Shown piece after piece: positions 36,149-45,385 of a stretch of 64,000 nucleotides of DNA. Each line of letters begins with the position of its first letter. The first letter of the stretch is position 1. This DNA comes from Campylobacter hyointestinalis subsp. lawsonii (GTDB taxonomy: Bacteria; Campylobacterota; Campylobacteria; Campylobacterales; Campylobacteraceae), in assembly GCF_013372165.1 (NCBI RefSeq), contig NZ_CP053828.1:1240001-1304000 (forward strand), written 5' to 3'. A program made the translations under genes and the position numbers. A model generated the notes under the pieces. That model ran no database searches. It was not told the origin of the DNA and saw only the letters and a list, made by a program, of their open reading frames with translations.

Positions 36149-36996
36149 TTGCTAAGCTTTCTTTGTTTGGCTGATTTTAAGGTATTGCTTAAAAGCATAG
36201 CGATAGTCATAGGTCCCACGCCACCAGGAACAGGAGTGATAAGAGAGCATTTTGGAGCAACATTATCAAAATCCACGTCGCCTACTAGCTTTCCATTATC
36301 TAAGCGATTTATGCCTACATCGATAACTATAGCGCCGTCACTTACCATATTTTCTTTTAAGAAATTTGGTCTTCCTACTGCGACTACTATGAGTTTAGCA
36401 CGTTTTACCACTTCAGCTAAATTCTCTGTCTTAGAGTGAGCCACGGTTATCGTAGCTCCAGCATTTAAAAGTAAATTTGCCATAGGTTTTCCGACTATAT
36501 TACTTCTGCCGATAACGACTGCTGAGATACCTTGTAAATTTACGTTATATTCTTTTAAGAGCTCCATAATACCAAGCGGAGTACAAGGCACAAATCCATC
36601 AAGTCCGCTTGAGAGCTTTCCGACATTTACGGCGTGAAATCCATCGACGTCTTTAGCAGGATCGATAGCCTCTAAGACTTTGTTTGTATCTATATGGCTT
36701 GGGAGTGGAAGCTGAACTAAAATGCCATCTATACTATCATCTAAATTTAAAACCTCAATGAGAGCTAAAAGCTCACTTTGCGTGGTTTCTTTGCTTAGTC
36801 TATGCATCACTGAGCCTATCTCACAAGCAAGGCATGCTTTTTCTTTGCTAGCAACATATGTCTGACTAGCTTTATCTTCGCCGACTAAGATAACGGCTAA
36901 CGTCGGAGTTATGCCTGATTTTTTTAAATTTAAAACCTCATTTTTGATATTTTCTTTTACTTTTGCACTTACGCTTTTGCCGTCTATTATCTGCAA
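36145..36996 (-). CDS. folD: methylenetetrahydrofolate dehydrogenase/cyclohydrolase
   Basis: FolD interconverts methylene- and formyl-tetrahydrofolate. The start is TTG, 6 bases after AAAGGA. The 283-residue protein shows the catalytic Lys region TYVASKEKACLACEIG (about 46-61), DGILVQLPLPSHI (about 94-106), the dinucleotide-binding VVIGRSNIVGKPMANLLL (about 161-178) and the family C-terminal TPVPGGVGPMTIAMLL (about 253-268). Co-transcribed with lepB, as in C. jejuni. Confidence 0.96.
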   Translation of the reverse strand: MQIIDGKSVSAKVKENIKNEVLNLKKSGITPTLAVILVGEDKASQTYVASKEKACLACEIGSVMHRLSKETTQSELLALIEVLNLDDSIDGILVQLPLPSHIDTNKVLEAIDPAKDVDGFHAVNVGKLSSGLDGFVPCTPLGIMELLKEYNVNLQGISAVVIGRSNIVGKPMANLLLNAGATITVAHSKTENLAEVVKRAKLIVVAVGRPNFLKENMVSDGAIVIDVGINRLDNGKLVGDVDFDNVAPKCSLITPVPGGVGPMTIAMLLSNTLKSAKQRKLSK

Positions 36997-37074
36997 ATTT
37001 AATCCTTTTTTATGCTTTTTTTATTACAAAGATTGTATGATAACAAAATTTGAATTAAATTTGGGTGATTTTAG

Positions 37075-37428
37075 ATGAAATTTCTATATATTTTTTTAAT
37101 AACTTCTACTTTTTTATTAGCAGAAGATTTTATCACAAAGCTCGAGTACGCCAAGATGTTATACCAAAATCCACGCGGGATTGGTTGTAATAAATGTCAT
37201 GGTGAAAAGGCTGAGGGCACTCTAATATCAAAATACAAAAGCTATGATAAAAAAAATAAAAAATATGTAGAAAATGAGTTAAGAGCGCCACGCATAAACA
37301 ATCTTGAATTTAGTAAATTTAGATCAGCGCTAAAAGAATCACGCGGTATTATGCCGAGCTATTTTTTAACAGACTTAGAAATTCAAAATCTGTATGAATA
37401 CGTAAAAACATTTAACAAGGATAAATAA
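37075..37428 (+). CDS. monohaem cytochrome c
   Basis: The 117-residue protein has a signal peptide (MKFLYIFLITSTFLLAED, cleavage near 17) and one haem c motif, CNKCH (about 38-42), with a later Met (GIMPSYFL, about 94) as probable sixth ligand. It is small and basic, like soluble periplasmic electron carriers. It lies divergently from folD and its stop overlaps the hemL start as TAATG. The redox partner is unknown; C. jejuni has the same gene before hemL. Confidence 0.85.
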   Translation: MKFLYIFLITSTFLLAEDFITKLEYAKMLYQNPRGIGCNKCHGEKAEGTLISKYKSYDKKNKKYVENELRAPRINNLEFSKFRSALKESRGIMPSYFLTDLEIQNLYEYVKTFNKDK

Positions 37429-38699
37429 TGACAAACAAACAAGCTTTTTTAGAAGCCAAAAAATACATACCAGGAGGCGTTGATTCGCCTGTGCGTGCAT
37501 TTGGTAGTGTTGGAGAAGACCCACTTATCATAGATCGCGGTAAAGATGAGTTTTTGTATGATATAGAAGGAAAGCAATATATAGATTACGTGCTTAGCTG
37601 GGGGCCACTCATATTTGGACATTGTGAGAAAGATATAGAGAACGCGGTTATAAATACGGCAAAAAAAGGCTTAAGTTTTGGTGCGCCTTGTCTTCTTGAA
37701 ACTGAGCTTGCAAAGCTAGTTTTAAGTAAATTTGAGTGGCTAGATAAAATTCGTTTCGTAAGTAGCGGAACTGAAGCTACTATGAGTGCTATTCGTTTAG
37801 GGCGTGGATTTAGCGGTAAAGACGGGATAGTTAAATTTGAGGGTTGCTACCACGGACACAGCGATAGCTTGCTTGTAAAAGCAGGAAGCGGAGCTACTAC
37901 TTTTGGATACTCTTCAAGCCTTGGAGTGCCAGAAGATATAGTCAAAAATACTCACCTTGCTACCTACAACGATCTTGAAAGTGTAGAAAAATGCTTTAAA
38001 AATGCAGATATCGGCGTGATCATCGTCGAGCCTATCGCCGGAAATATGGGACTTGTGCCAGGAAATTTGGAGTTTTTAGAAGGTCTTAGAAAAATTTGCG
38101 ATAAATTCGGCGCCGTACTTATCTTTGACGAAGTTATGAGCGGATTTAGAGCAAGTGAAACTGGAAGCTATGAATTTAATAAAATAAAAGCCGATATAAT
38201 AACTTTTGGTAAGGTTATAGGTGGCGGAATGCCTTGCGCTGCTTATGCAGGAAAAAAAGAGATAATGGATCTCATCAGTCCTCTTGGTGGAGTTTATCAA
38301 GCAGGAACTCTTAGCGGAAATCCAGTTGCAATGGCAGCAGGTCTTGCTTCTATAAATAAAATTTATGCTACACCAAATTTATACGATGAACTTGGTAAAA
38401 AAAGTAAATTTATAATAGATGCGTTACAAAGCAGTGCAAATGAAGTAGGAATTCCTCTTCAAACAGATATGAGAGGCTCTATGTGGGGGTATTTTTTTAA
38501 CGAAAATCCAGTAATTAACTACGCTGACGCATTAAAATCGGACACGAAAATGTTCGCTAAATTTCACGCCCAGATGCTTAAACGCGGTATCTATTTAGCC
38601 CCTAGTCAGTTTGAGACCAGTTTTGTCTGCACAAAGCTATCTAAAGATAGCCTAGATAAAACAGCAGACGCCATAAGAGAGAGTTTTAAAGCGCTATGA
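37428..38699 (+). CDS. hemL: glutamate-1-semialdehyde 2,1-aminomutase
   Basis: HemL forms 5-aminolevulinate for haem synthesis. The 423-residue PLP enzyme has VDSPVRAFGSVGEDP (about 18-32), FVSSGTEATMSAIRLGRG, the PLP-Asp segment LIFDEVMSGFR (about 227-237) and the Schiff-base Lys in ITFGKVIGGGMPCAAY (about 256-271). Placement right after a cytochrome c gene links haem supply with a haem user. Its stop overlaps the next gene as ATGA. Confidence 0.96.
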   Translation: MTNKQAFLEAKKYIPGGVDSPVRAFGSVGEDPLIIDRGKDEFLYDIEGKQYIDYVLSWGPLIFGHCEKDIENAVINTAKKGLSFGAPCLLETELAKLVLSKFEWLDKIRFVSSGTEATMSAIRLGRGFSGKDGIVKFEGCYHGHSDSLLVKAGSGATTFGYSSSLGVPEDIVKNTHLATYNDLESVEKCFKNADIGVIIVEPIAGNMGLVPGNLEFLEGLRKICDKFGAVLIFDEVMSGFRASETGSYEFNKIKADIITFGKVIGGGMPCAAYAGKKEIMDLISPLGGVYQAGTLSGNPVAMAAGLASINKIYATPNLYDELGKKSKFIIDALQSSANEVGIPLQTDMRGSMWGYFFNENPVINYADALKSDTKMFAKFHAQMLKRGIYLAPSQFETSFVCTKLSKDSLDKTADAIRESFKAL

Positions 38700-38995
38700 A
38701 CGAACAAAAAAACGAAAGAAGTAAGAAGATAAACTCAACCATAAAAGCAGCAGACAACCTAAGCCTTGGCATTTCTATAGTTGTAGCTGTGCTTATGGGC
38801 TTTGGTATCGGATATCTGCTTAAAAGCTGGACTAAAAGCAATGCTCTTCTTGGGCTAGGTATCTTCATAGGAGTAGCAGCAGCTATAAATAACGTCTATA
38901 AAGCCTATAAATCTCAAGTAAAAAGCTATGAAGAGTTCAAAAAAGACTCTTTAAATTCTCAATCAAATTTAAAAGCGGACGATGATGAAATTTAA
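38696..38995 (+). CDS. AtpZ/AtpI-like membrane protein
   Basis: The 99-residue protein has two membrane helices (about 23-43 and 52-70) joined by a short loop, with IKAADNLSLGISIVVAVLMG and GFGIGYLLKSW at the first. This is the AtpZ/AtpI pattern, a small accessory protein associated with F-type ATP synthase assembly. The ATP synthase genes are not in the window, so the role is inferred from family resemblance. The C-terminal 25 residues are charged. ATG overlaps the hemL stop by 4 bases. Confidence 0.7.
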   Translation: MNEQKNERSKKINSTIKAADNLSLGISIVVAVLMGFGIGYLLKSWTKSNALLGLGIFIGVAAAINNVYKAYKSQVKSYEEFKKDSLNSQSNLKADDDEI

Positions 38996-39443
38996 AAAAC
39001 TCATAATTTTTTATGTTTTTTTAGATCTCTTGCTTATCTTTGTAGCTGCTAGTTTTGGAGAAATACAACTTTTAAATTCGCAAGTAGCTATGATAGCTTC
39101 TATGATCATACTTTTTGGAAGTTATCAAGGTTATAAATCAAGAGTGCAAAATAGATCACTAAACTATGAATTAAGCGAAACTGAAAAGGCTATATTTGAA
39201 GATATTAAAGAAGATGATGAAATAAAAGATGATCCAAAAAGCTTATCTAAACAAACTAAATTTAAAAAAGTAGATATAGTTGGGGCTTTTAAGCCATATA
39301 GGCTGATTGGATACATCACTCTTATCTTGGCATTTTTTATGCTACTTAGAAAAGATCTATTTGAGCCGTTTTCTTTTTTGATAGGACTTGCAGTTATGCC
39401 AATAGGAGTATTTTTAGCAGGAGTTTTTACACGTGAGCGGTAG
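38982..39443 (+). CDS. small inner-membrane protein of unknown function
   Basis: The 153-residue protein has four hydrophobic segments (about 6-23, 32-47, 107-122 and 128-148) in two pairs, separated by an acidic loop (FEDIKEDDEIKDDPKSL). I do not recognise a family beyond the C. jejuni gene in the same place. It overlaps the previous gene by 14 bases and the next by 11, so it is part of the hemL-to-MFS operon. Confidence 0.72.
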   Translation: MMKFKKLIIFYVFLDLLLIFVAASFGEIQLLNSQVAMIASMIILFGSYQGYKSRVQNRSLNYELSETEKAIFEDIKEDDEIKDDPKSLSKQTKFKKVDIVGAFKPYRLIGYITLILAFFMLLRKDLFEPFSFLIGLAVMPIGVFLAGVFTRER

Positions 39444-40656
39444 CAGACGGATCATAATTTCACTAAGTGCGCTATTTTTTGGAATGTCATTTATATTTAT
39501 AGCAAATGGACTAGTTGTTAGTTCGGCTAGTTTGCTTCTAACTCAGATGGGCGCACACAGACTTCAAATAGGCATAGTAATATCATTTTTTTTCATAGGA
39601 GCTTTGGTTTGTACCATAGTTTCTCATAAGCTTATCTCAAAAGTCGGACATATCAGAGCTTATACTATATTTACCGCGATATTTGCCTTGTCCGCGCTCT
39701 TGCATAGCATTAGCAACAACCTTATTTTTTGGGCTGTTCTTAGATTTGTGCTTGGATTTAGTTATTATAGTATCACGATAGTCATAGAAAGCTGGTTAAA
39801 TGCAAAGAGTAAAAATGCAACCCGCTCACGCGTCTTGTCGTTTTATGAAATAGTATTTTATACATCTTTTGGTATAGGTGCTATGATAATGAGTCTAAAT
39901 TTAGATGCAAATGAGATATTTTTAATAGGAACGATATTTATAATCTTTGGAGCAATACCTTTAAATTTGCTAAAAATTCACGCGCCACAAGTCCCCGCAC
40001 CCATAAAGATAAGTTTTCCAAAAATTTTTAACATCGCACCTTTAGCGCTTTGTACGGGGATCATCTCTGGACTTTGTATGAATGGCTTTTTTTCTATGGC
40101 TACGCTTTTTGTATTAGATCAAGGATATTCAGCTAAAGAAGCAGGAAATTTGATAGTCGTAGCTATGGTAGGCGGATTTATCTCTCACGCATTATTTGGT
40201 AAATTTTCAGATAAATTTGGTAGAAAATACGCCATTATCTTAGCCTCATTCATCACTTTTATCTCGTCTTTGTTTTTTATCATCATCAAGCCAAGTATAT
40301 ATATGCAGTATTTTTTTACGTTCTTTTTGGGCGCTGGTATTTTTGTACTTTACGCCCTAGCAGTAGCTAGAGCAAATGACGTAGTAACCGATAAAAACAG
40401 ATATGTAGAAGTAAGTAGCGCTATACTATTTAGCTATATCATAGGATCGCTTTTAGCTCCGCTTATCATAGGTTTGTTGATATATTATTTTACTCATTTA
40501 GGATTTTTATATTTTTATATTTGTGCTTCGTTATTTTTACTTATATTTGCATCTTTTCAAAAAAACGTTACTAAACCAAACAACGCTTTTAGCGTAGGAA
40601 ATTCGCATAGTATGATGCTAAGTGAGGTATTAGATGATAATAACAAACAACAATAG
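39433..40656 (+). CDS. major facilitator superfamily transporter
   Basis: The 407-residue protein has twelve predicted membrane helices and the MFS loop motif in both halves: SHKLISKVGHIRAY (about 64-77) and FGKFSDKFGRKYAII (about 255-269). The overall pattern resembles the YfkR/UMF1-like drug or metabolite transporters, but no substrate can be assigned. Its start lies inside the upstream membrane protein gene and its stop 23 bases inside the next gene. Confidence 0.85.
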   Translation: MSGSRRIIISLSALFFGMSFIFIANGLVVSSASLLLTQMGAHRLQIGIVISFFFIGALVCTIVSHKLISKVGHIRAYTIFTAIFALSALLHSISNNLIFWAVLRFVLGFSYYSITIVIESWLNAKSKNATRSRVLSFYEIVFYTSFGIGAMIMSLNLDANEIFLIGTIFIIFGAIPLNLLKIHAPQVPAPIKISFPKIFNIAPLALCTGIISGLCMNGFFSMATLFVLDQGYSAKEAGNLIVVAMVGGFISHALFGKFSDKFGRKYAIILASFITFISSLFFIIIKPSIYMQYFFTFFLGAGIFVLYALAVARANDVVTDKNRYVEVSSAILFSYIIGSLLAPLIIGLLIYYFTHLGFLYFYICASLFLLIFASFQKNVTKPNNAFSVGNSHSMMLSEVLDDNNKQQ

Positions 40657-42343
40657 CACTCCAAATACCCAAATAAACCAAAAAGATGAGAAAAAAGATC
40701 TAAGCTCTCCAAAAACCATATTTAAAAAAGACAGCACTCATTCTACTGAACTTAGCGAAGTAGATGTTAAGCTAAACCAGATCACAAATAAACTTTTAGA
40801 TCAGCTAAAAGCAAATAATGACGGAAATTTTAAGCCGCAAGTCTTAAATCAAGCCAAAAATGCTCAAGTTGCACCAAATTTTGCCAAAGACGTTGTAGAT
40901 TTAATAAACTCTATAAAATCAGATCCAAATTTAAGTAAATTTGCAACTAAATTAGAAGAATTTTTAAAACCTATAGAGCAGATAAAAAACGCAGATCTAG
41001 CTTCAAATATCAAAAATTCAGGCATTATGCTAGAAGCCAAAATAAGCGAAGCTCTAAGAAAAGAAAGCTTACCAACTAGTATAAAAGAGCTTTTAAGCCT
41101 AATGAAAAAAGTACAAAGCAATGAACTAAAGCAAAGTTTTTTGGAACTTGCAAAAAATGAAAATAGCGATATACAAAAAAGTTTTGATGATTTAAAGCTT
41201 ATCTTAGAAAATGCCAAAGCCAAAAATTTAAACGTCATAAACAACTCAAATTTAAAACCACTCTTAAATTTAGGAAAAAGCATAGAAAATGCTATAAAAT
41301 TCTTAGATAAGTCAGCAAATCTTCTCTCAGAACAAGCTACGCAAAACTTGAACAAAACAAATACATCTCAAAACATACAAACTAAAATTTCTAGCACAAT
41401 AAAAGCACTAGACTTTGTGCAGAATTTACTCCAAAAAACTCAGTCTCAAGTAGAAAAAATAAACTTTGAACTTCCAAATTTAAAAAATATAAAGTCTATC
41501 AAGAATGATCTTATAAATATAACAAATGATATAAATAAGCAGATAAATACGCTAAAAGACTCTTTTGGGATCGCAAAGACAAACACTCTTTCAAATTTAA
41601 TGAGTTTAGAGCAAAGCAGTACTTTGATAGAGAATCTTATTGATGCTATAAGCACAGACGCTAATAACACGAATTTACAAGAAAAACTAAGTCTCGCAGC
41701 TAAAAAACTCTCAAATATTATAAATTATTTTGATAAAAATGCTGGTGATGCTAAGCAAAATTTAGCACAGATAAACCATCTTAGTAAGCTAGCAAAAAAG
41801 GCTACTCTTGATATACAAAACATAGAACCAAACAATATAGATGAGAGTTTAAAAGCTCTTTCAAATGATGTTAAAACCACGCTTTTAAATCTCAAAGAAG
41901 CTACGCAAAATGCATCTAATCTTAATAACATAAATCAAAATGTAAATCGCCTCCTAACTCAGATAGAAATGCATCAGCTAATGAGCTTTGCTGGAAACTC
42001 TATCCAAACATATCTGCCTTATGTTTGGGACGGGCTAGATAGTAGCAGCGTAGCATTTAAACAAGGCAAAAGTAAATTCTACGCCAAAATCGACCTAAAT
42101 TTCATCAAATACGGCTCTGTTAGCGTGATCTTAGGACTATTTGATGGTAAATTTATAGACATTATGATCTCTACTGGAAAAGAGGATTTTAAAGATATTA
42201 TTTTAAACTCTAGTAAAGAGCTAAAAACTGCTATAACAAATTTAGGACTCATCATAAGTAGTTTTTCACTAACTCATAAAGCTAAATTTGAGCCATACAA
42301 TGAGCAAAATTCATTTGATCTTGGTTTTAATGTGAAAGCATAA
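40634..42343 (+). CDS. FliK-like protein (flagellar hook-length control family)
   Basis: The 569-residue product is a long Asn/Lys/Ser/Leu-rich, mostly helical and low-complexity protein without a signal peptide. The last about 110 residues form a folded domain (FYAKIDLNFIKYGSVSVILG, then DIMISTGKEDFKDIILNSS) resembling the C-terminal domain of FliK that contacts FlhB. The next gene encodes FlhX, an FlhB C-terminal homologue, which supports this. Campylobacter has another FliK elsewhere, so a paralogous role is likely. Starts inside the MFS gene. Confidence 0.6.
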   Translation: MIITNNNSTPNTQINQKDEKKDLSSPKTIFKKDSTHSTELSEVDVKLNQITNKLLDQLKANNDGNFKPQVLNQAKNAQVAPNFAKDVVDLINSIKSDPNLSKFATKLEEFLKPIEQIKNADLASNIKNSGIMLEAKISEALRKESLPTSIKELLSLMKKVQSNELKQSFLELAKNENSDIQKSFDDLKLILENAKAKNLNVINNSNLKPLLNLGKSIENAIKFLDKSANLLSEQATQNLNKTNTSQNIQTKISSTIKALDFVQNLLQKTQSQVEKINFELPNLKNIKSIKNDLINITNDINKQINTLKDSFGIAKTNTLSNLMSLEQSSTLIENLIDAISTDANNTNLQEKLSLAAKKLSNIINYFDKNAGDAKQNLAQINHLSKLAKKATLDIQNIEPNNIDESLKALSNDVKTTLLNLKEATQNASNLNNINQNVNRLLTQIEMHQLMSFAGNSIQTYLPYVWDGLDSSSVAFKQGKSKFYAKIDLNFIKYGSVSVILGLFDGKFIDIMISTGKEDFKDIILNSSKELKTAITNLGLIISSFSLTHKAKFEPYNEQNSFDLGFNVKA

Positions 42344-42344
42344 A

Positions 42345-42605
42345 ATGGCAAAGATAAAAAAAGCTGTAGCCCTAGGCTATAATAAGAAAAAAGATAACGC
42401 TCCAAAAGTACTAGCTAGTGGTAAAGGAGAAATTGCTTCAAAAATCATAGAAGCTGCTAGGAAATACGAGATCCCTATCAAAGAAGATAGCGATCTAGTA
42501 GAGATCTTAAGCAAAGTAGATATAAATCAAGAAATTCCATCAAATCTCTATAAAGCAGTCGCAGAGATATTTAGCTTTTTGTATAGAGCTACTAAGATAA
42601 AATAA
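42345..42605 (+). CDS. flhX: FlhX, FlhB C-terminal-domain homologue
   Basis: The 86-residue protein matches the cytoplasmic C-terminal part of FlhB: AVALGYNKKKDNAPKVLASG, then IIEAARKYEIPIKEDSDLVE. It lacks the membrane part and the NPTH cleavage motif. FlhX proteins of Campylobacterota can substitute for the cleaved C-terminal fragment of FlhB in flagellar export. The ATG is one base after the FliK-like gene's stop, so the two are co-translated. No terminator is obvious before the convergent mrdA. Confidence 0.85.
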   Translation: MAKIKKAVALGYNKKKDNAPKVLASGKGEIASKIIEAARKYEIPIKEDSDLVEILSKVDINQEIPSNLYKAVAEIFSFLYRATKIK

Positions 42606-42669
42606 ATTCAAACTTTTTATAGGTCTTTTGCTAGTCTTACACAATCTCTTAATTTGCCCAAATTTGATC

Positions 42670-44472
42670 TTACTTTTTCTTTAAATATTTCTTATCTATA
42701 TAACCTAACTCTATAAGTTTATTGTAAATTTTTGCCACGATAGGACCTGCAGCACTTCCGCCATGTCCGCCGTGCTCGACCATAGCAGTTACCACAAACT
42801 GCGGGTTTTCATATGGCCCATAAGTCGTTATCCAAGCGTGCGATCTCTCATAGTATTTCATATCGTTTTCTTTTATTCTTTCTTTATCGGTTTGAGAGAT
42901 GCCAACTACTTGAGCCGTTCCTGTTTTAGCAGCAAGTCTTATAGAAGCTGCACTAAGAGCTCTAAAAGCAGTACCTCCAAAAACATTTGCAGTATCATAC
43001 ATACCCTTTCTTATATACTCTATGTCGGCTTTTTCTTTATTTGTCAAGTTATCTTGCACTTCCCATTCTACTTTTTTCCCATCTATACTATATAAAAAAT
43101 GAGGAGTCATTTCAAGCCCGGTAGCAAAGATCGCCGTATCTTTGGCTACTTGAACTGGAGTCACAAGAAAATTTCCTTGCCCTATGGACGTATTTAGAGT
43201 ATCGCCGTGATACCAAGGCATATTTGTTTTGGCTTTTTTCCATTCACGAGAAGGGACGATGCCTATGTATTCATTTGGCAAGTCAATGCCGGTCTTTTTG
43301 CCAAAACCAAAACGCTCTAAAACCGGAGCTATATTATCTATACCTATTTGATAAGCTCCTCTATAAAAATAGGTATCACAACTCTCTTTTATGGCCTCTA
43401 CTATAGTCATATACTCAGCACCATAATTCTTCCAATTTCTAAATTTACGCCCTCCAAGCTCAAAATAAGTATCGCACATTATCTGTGTTCTAGGCGTTAT
43501 CCTACCACTATCAAAAAATGCCATTCCCATAGCCATTTTTACGACGCTTCCTGGGGGATATAGCGAATTTACAAGTTTATTTGTAAATGGATGATCTAAG
43601 TTATTTATGATAGCGTCCCACTCTTTTTGGCTGATTCCAGTAACAAACGGATTTAGATCATACTCAGGAAAGCTTCCAGCAGCCAAAATAGCGCCATCTT
43701 TTAGGCTCATAACCACAACAGCCCCAGCGTCACTGCCAAAAATCTCAGTTATGTATTTTTGAAGTTCAAGCTCTAAAGTTAAAGTTATATCCTTGCTAGT
43801 CGCTCTTGTATATGATACTTCTTCTACTTCTTGATTTAGCGCTGTAACTTTCGTCTTTCTCTCACCGCTTTTTCCTTGAAGTACTTCATTATAAAAGTTT
43901 TCTATGCCACTTCTTCCTGTGTAGTTGGTTATCTTAGTAAGTTCATCTTTTTGAATGTCTTTTTGATTTGCACGTCCTACATATCCTATAACATGACTAG
44001 CAAGACTACTATAAGGATAATGCCTTTTGCTAGCAGGCCTTATAATTATATTTTCCCTTAAACTAAGCATTGCAAAATGCGGTATCATACTATCGTATTC
44101 TATAAATGGGGCGACTTCTACAAAGTCTTGATTATATGGAGAATCATCTTTTAAATACGTTCTTTTAAGCTTAGTAGCATTTAGATCAGTAAATACATCG
44201 CTTATGGCTTTTATCTCAGCATCTAAAACTTTTTCATTATTTCTAAGATGAGGCTTGATAAGCACCGAAAATCCGAGTTTATTTACCGCTAATGGTCTTC
44301 CTTTTATATCTAAAATTTGACCCCTTATAGGAGCGATAAGTTCTGTTTTGATAGCATTTTTCTCTGCTATATCTTCATAATACTCATTAGATTTTATGCT
44401 AAGATAGTAAATTCTAACGAGCAAAATCGTCCAAACTAAAATCAGTACAGCATAAGCGATCCTCATTCTCAT
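42670..44472 (-). CDS. mrdA: penicillin-binding protein 2
   Basis: PBP2 is the transpeptidase of cell elongation. The 600-residue protein has a short cytoplasmic tail, one membrane helix (about 4-24), a pedestal domain (ELIAPIRGQILDIKGRPLA, about 48-66) and a transpeptidase domain with SxxK in LYPPGSVVKMAMG (about 304-316), the second motif in ESCDTYFY (about 357) and KTG in RLAAKTGTAQVVG (about 507-519). It overlaps the MreD-like gene by 4 bases, which supports a role in the elongation complex. Confidence 0.95.
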   Translation of the reverse strand: MRMRIAYAVLILVWTILLVRIYYLSIKSNEYYEDIAEKNAIKTELIAPIRGQILDIKGRPLAVNKLGFSVLIKPHLRNNEKVLDAEIKAISDVFTDLNATKLKRTYLKDDSPYNQDFVEVAPFIEYDSMIPHFAMLSLRENIIIRPASKRHYPYSSLASHVIGYVGRANQKDIQKDELTKITNYTGRSGIENFYNEVLQGKSGERKTKVTALNQEVEEVSYTRATSKDITLTLELELQKYITEIFGSDAGAVVVMSLKDGAILAAGSFPEYDLNPFVTGISQKEWDAIINNLDHPFTNKLVNSLYPPGSVVKMAMGMAFFDSGRITPRTQIMCDTYFELGGRKFRNWKNYGAEYMTIVEAIKESCDTYFYRGAYQIGIDNIAPVLERFGFGKKTGIDLPNEYIGIVPSREWKKAKTNMPWYHGDTLNTSIGQGNFLVTPVQVAKDTAIFATGLEMTPHFLYSIDGKKVEWEVQDNLTNKEKADIEYIRKGMYDTANVFGGTAFRALSAASIRLAAKTGTAQVVGISQTDKERIKENDMKYYERSHAWITTYGPYENPQFVVTAMVEHGGHGGSAAGPIVAKIYNKLIELGYIDKKYLKKK

Positions 44473-44987
44473 AATACACGCTCCTTAAAGAGCATCACCG
44501 AAATAGCAGACTCTACTACGATATAATACATATAATATTCATAATTAAATCCTAAAAGCGGTTGATTTAAAATATACAAAATAAGATCACTAAGCAAAAA
44601 CGTGCCGATATATCCGCTAAATACAAATATCACAAGCAAGCATCCACGACATTTCATATTGATTTTTAGCTGGTCATTTATAAAGTTATAAAACAAAATA
44701 AACGCTAAAATGGTAGAAAAAAGCTCAAATCCATGTATCTGTTCGGCATAGATAATAAATATAAAAGACAAATACCACCTTTTATCTATATCGCCCATAT
44801 ACTTTTCGCTCTCGTTTTTTAACACCACTAAATAAGCAAAAAATAGCCCGATAAGTGGCGGTAAAAAATGATTTGTAGCGCTCATAATCTCATAAGCTAT
44901 CAAGCCTACGCAAAAAAGCACAAATCTTATAGATAATAAATTAATGCTATTTCGTTGCATATCGGAAAATGTTTGCATTTGATACAA
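44469..44987 (-). CDS. MreD-like rod-shape membrane protein
   Basis: The protein of up to 172 residues has five hydrophobic segments (about 20-38, 42-56, 70-83, 85-103 and 116-138) and a short C-terminal helix, the layout of MreD. It lies directly before mrdA, as in C. jejuni. The start is uncertain: three in-frame ATGs (codons 1, 4 and 10) overlap the acetyltransferase gene by up to 61 bases and none has a clear ribosome site. Sequence similarity to MreD is weak, so the name is mostly positional. Confidence 0.6.
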   Translation of the reverse strand: MYQMQTFSDMQRNSINLLSIRFVLFCVGLIAYEIMSATNHFLPPLIGLFFAYLVVLKNESEKYMGDIDKRWYLSFIFIIYAEQIHGFELFSTILAFILFYNFINDQLKINMKCRGCLLVIFVFSGYIGTFLLSDLILYILNQPLLGFNYEYYMYYIVVESAISVMLFKERVL

Positions 44988-45385
44988 TCAGCCCAAATTT
45001 TCTGAGCTGGAAGTTTCTCTTTTGAGATGCGATCAAAACCGAGCTTCTCAAAAAAACTAGCCCTATAAGTAAGCGTAAAAACTTGCTTTATATCAAGACT
45101 TTTTGCTTCATCAAGCAACGCTTTAACAAGGCCACCACCGATCCCTTTGCCTCTTAAACCATCTTTTATGATAAGACTTCTAACTTCAGCTAAATTTGAT
45201 GCATGAATATGCAAAGCGCTATATCCAACTATATCGTTTTCATCGCAAGCAAGCGTGTATGAACGTATATTTGTAGCTATTTCATCATCGCTTCTAGGAA
45301 GTATGATTCCATTTTCAACCTCTTTTTTAACAAGACATTGCATAGAGGATATGTCTGCGAGCCTTGCTTTTTTATATGTTATCAT
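44927..45385 (-). CDS. GNAT N-acetyltransferase, probable short N-acetylglutamate synthase
   Basis: The 152-residue protein is a GNAT acyltransferase: acetyl-CoA loop VRSLIIKDGLRGKGIGGGLV (about 68-87) and VFTLTYRASFFEKLGFDRIS (about 102-121). The N-terminal part ENGIILPRSDDEI and the C-terminal Cys-rich end KIWADCIKCKHFPICNEIAL match the short single-domain ArgA-type family that starts arginine synthesis in several bacteria. I call this from the motif pattern, not from a search. It is followed by the MreD-like gene with a 61-base overlap. Confidence 0.75.
   Translation of the reverse strand: MITYKKARLADISSMQCLVKKEVENGIILPRSDDEIATNIRSYTLACDENDIVGYSALHIHASNLAEVRSLIIKDGLRGKGIGGGLVKALLDEAKSLDIKQVFTLTYRASFFEKLGFDRISKEKLPAQKIWADCIKCKHFPICNEIALIYYL

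Noticed and set aside
42606-42669. Minus-strand tail after mrdA that reads NLGKLRDCVRLAKDL before a stop, as if the C-terminus of a lost protein.
   Set aside because: Only about 20 codons, no start or upstream frame, and the plus strand reads equally plausible hydrophobic sequence; chance cannot be excluded.
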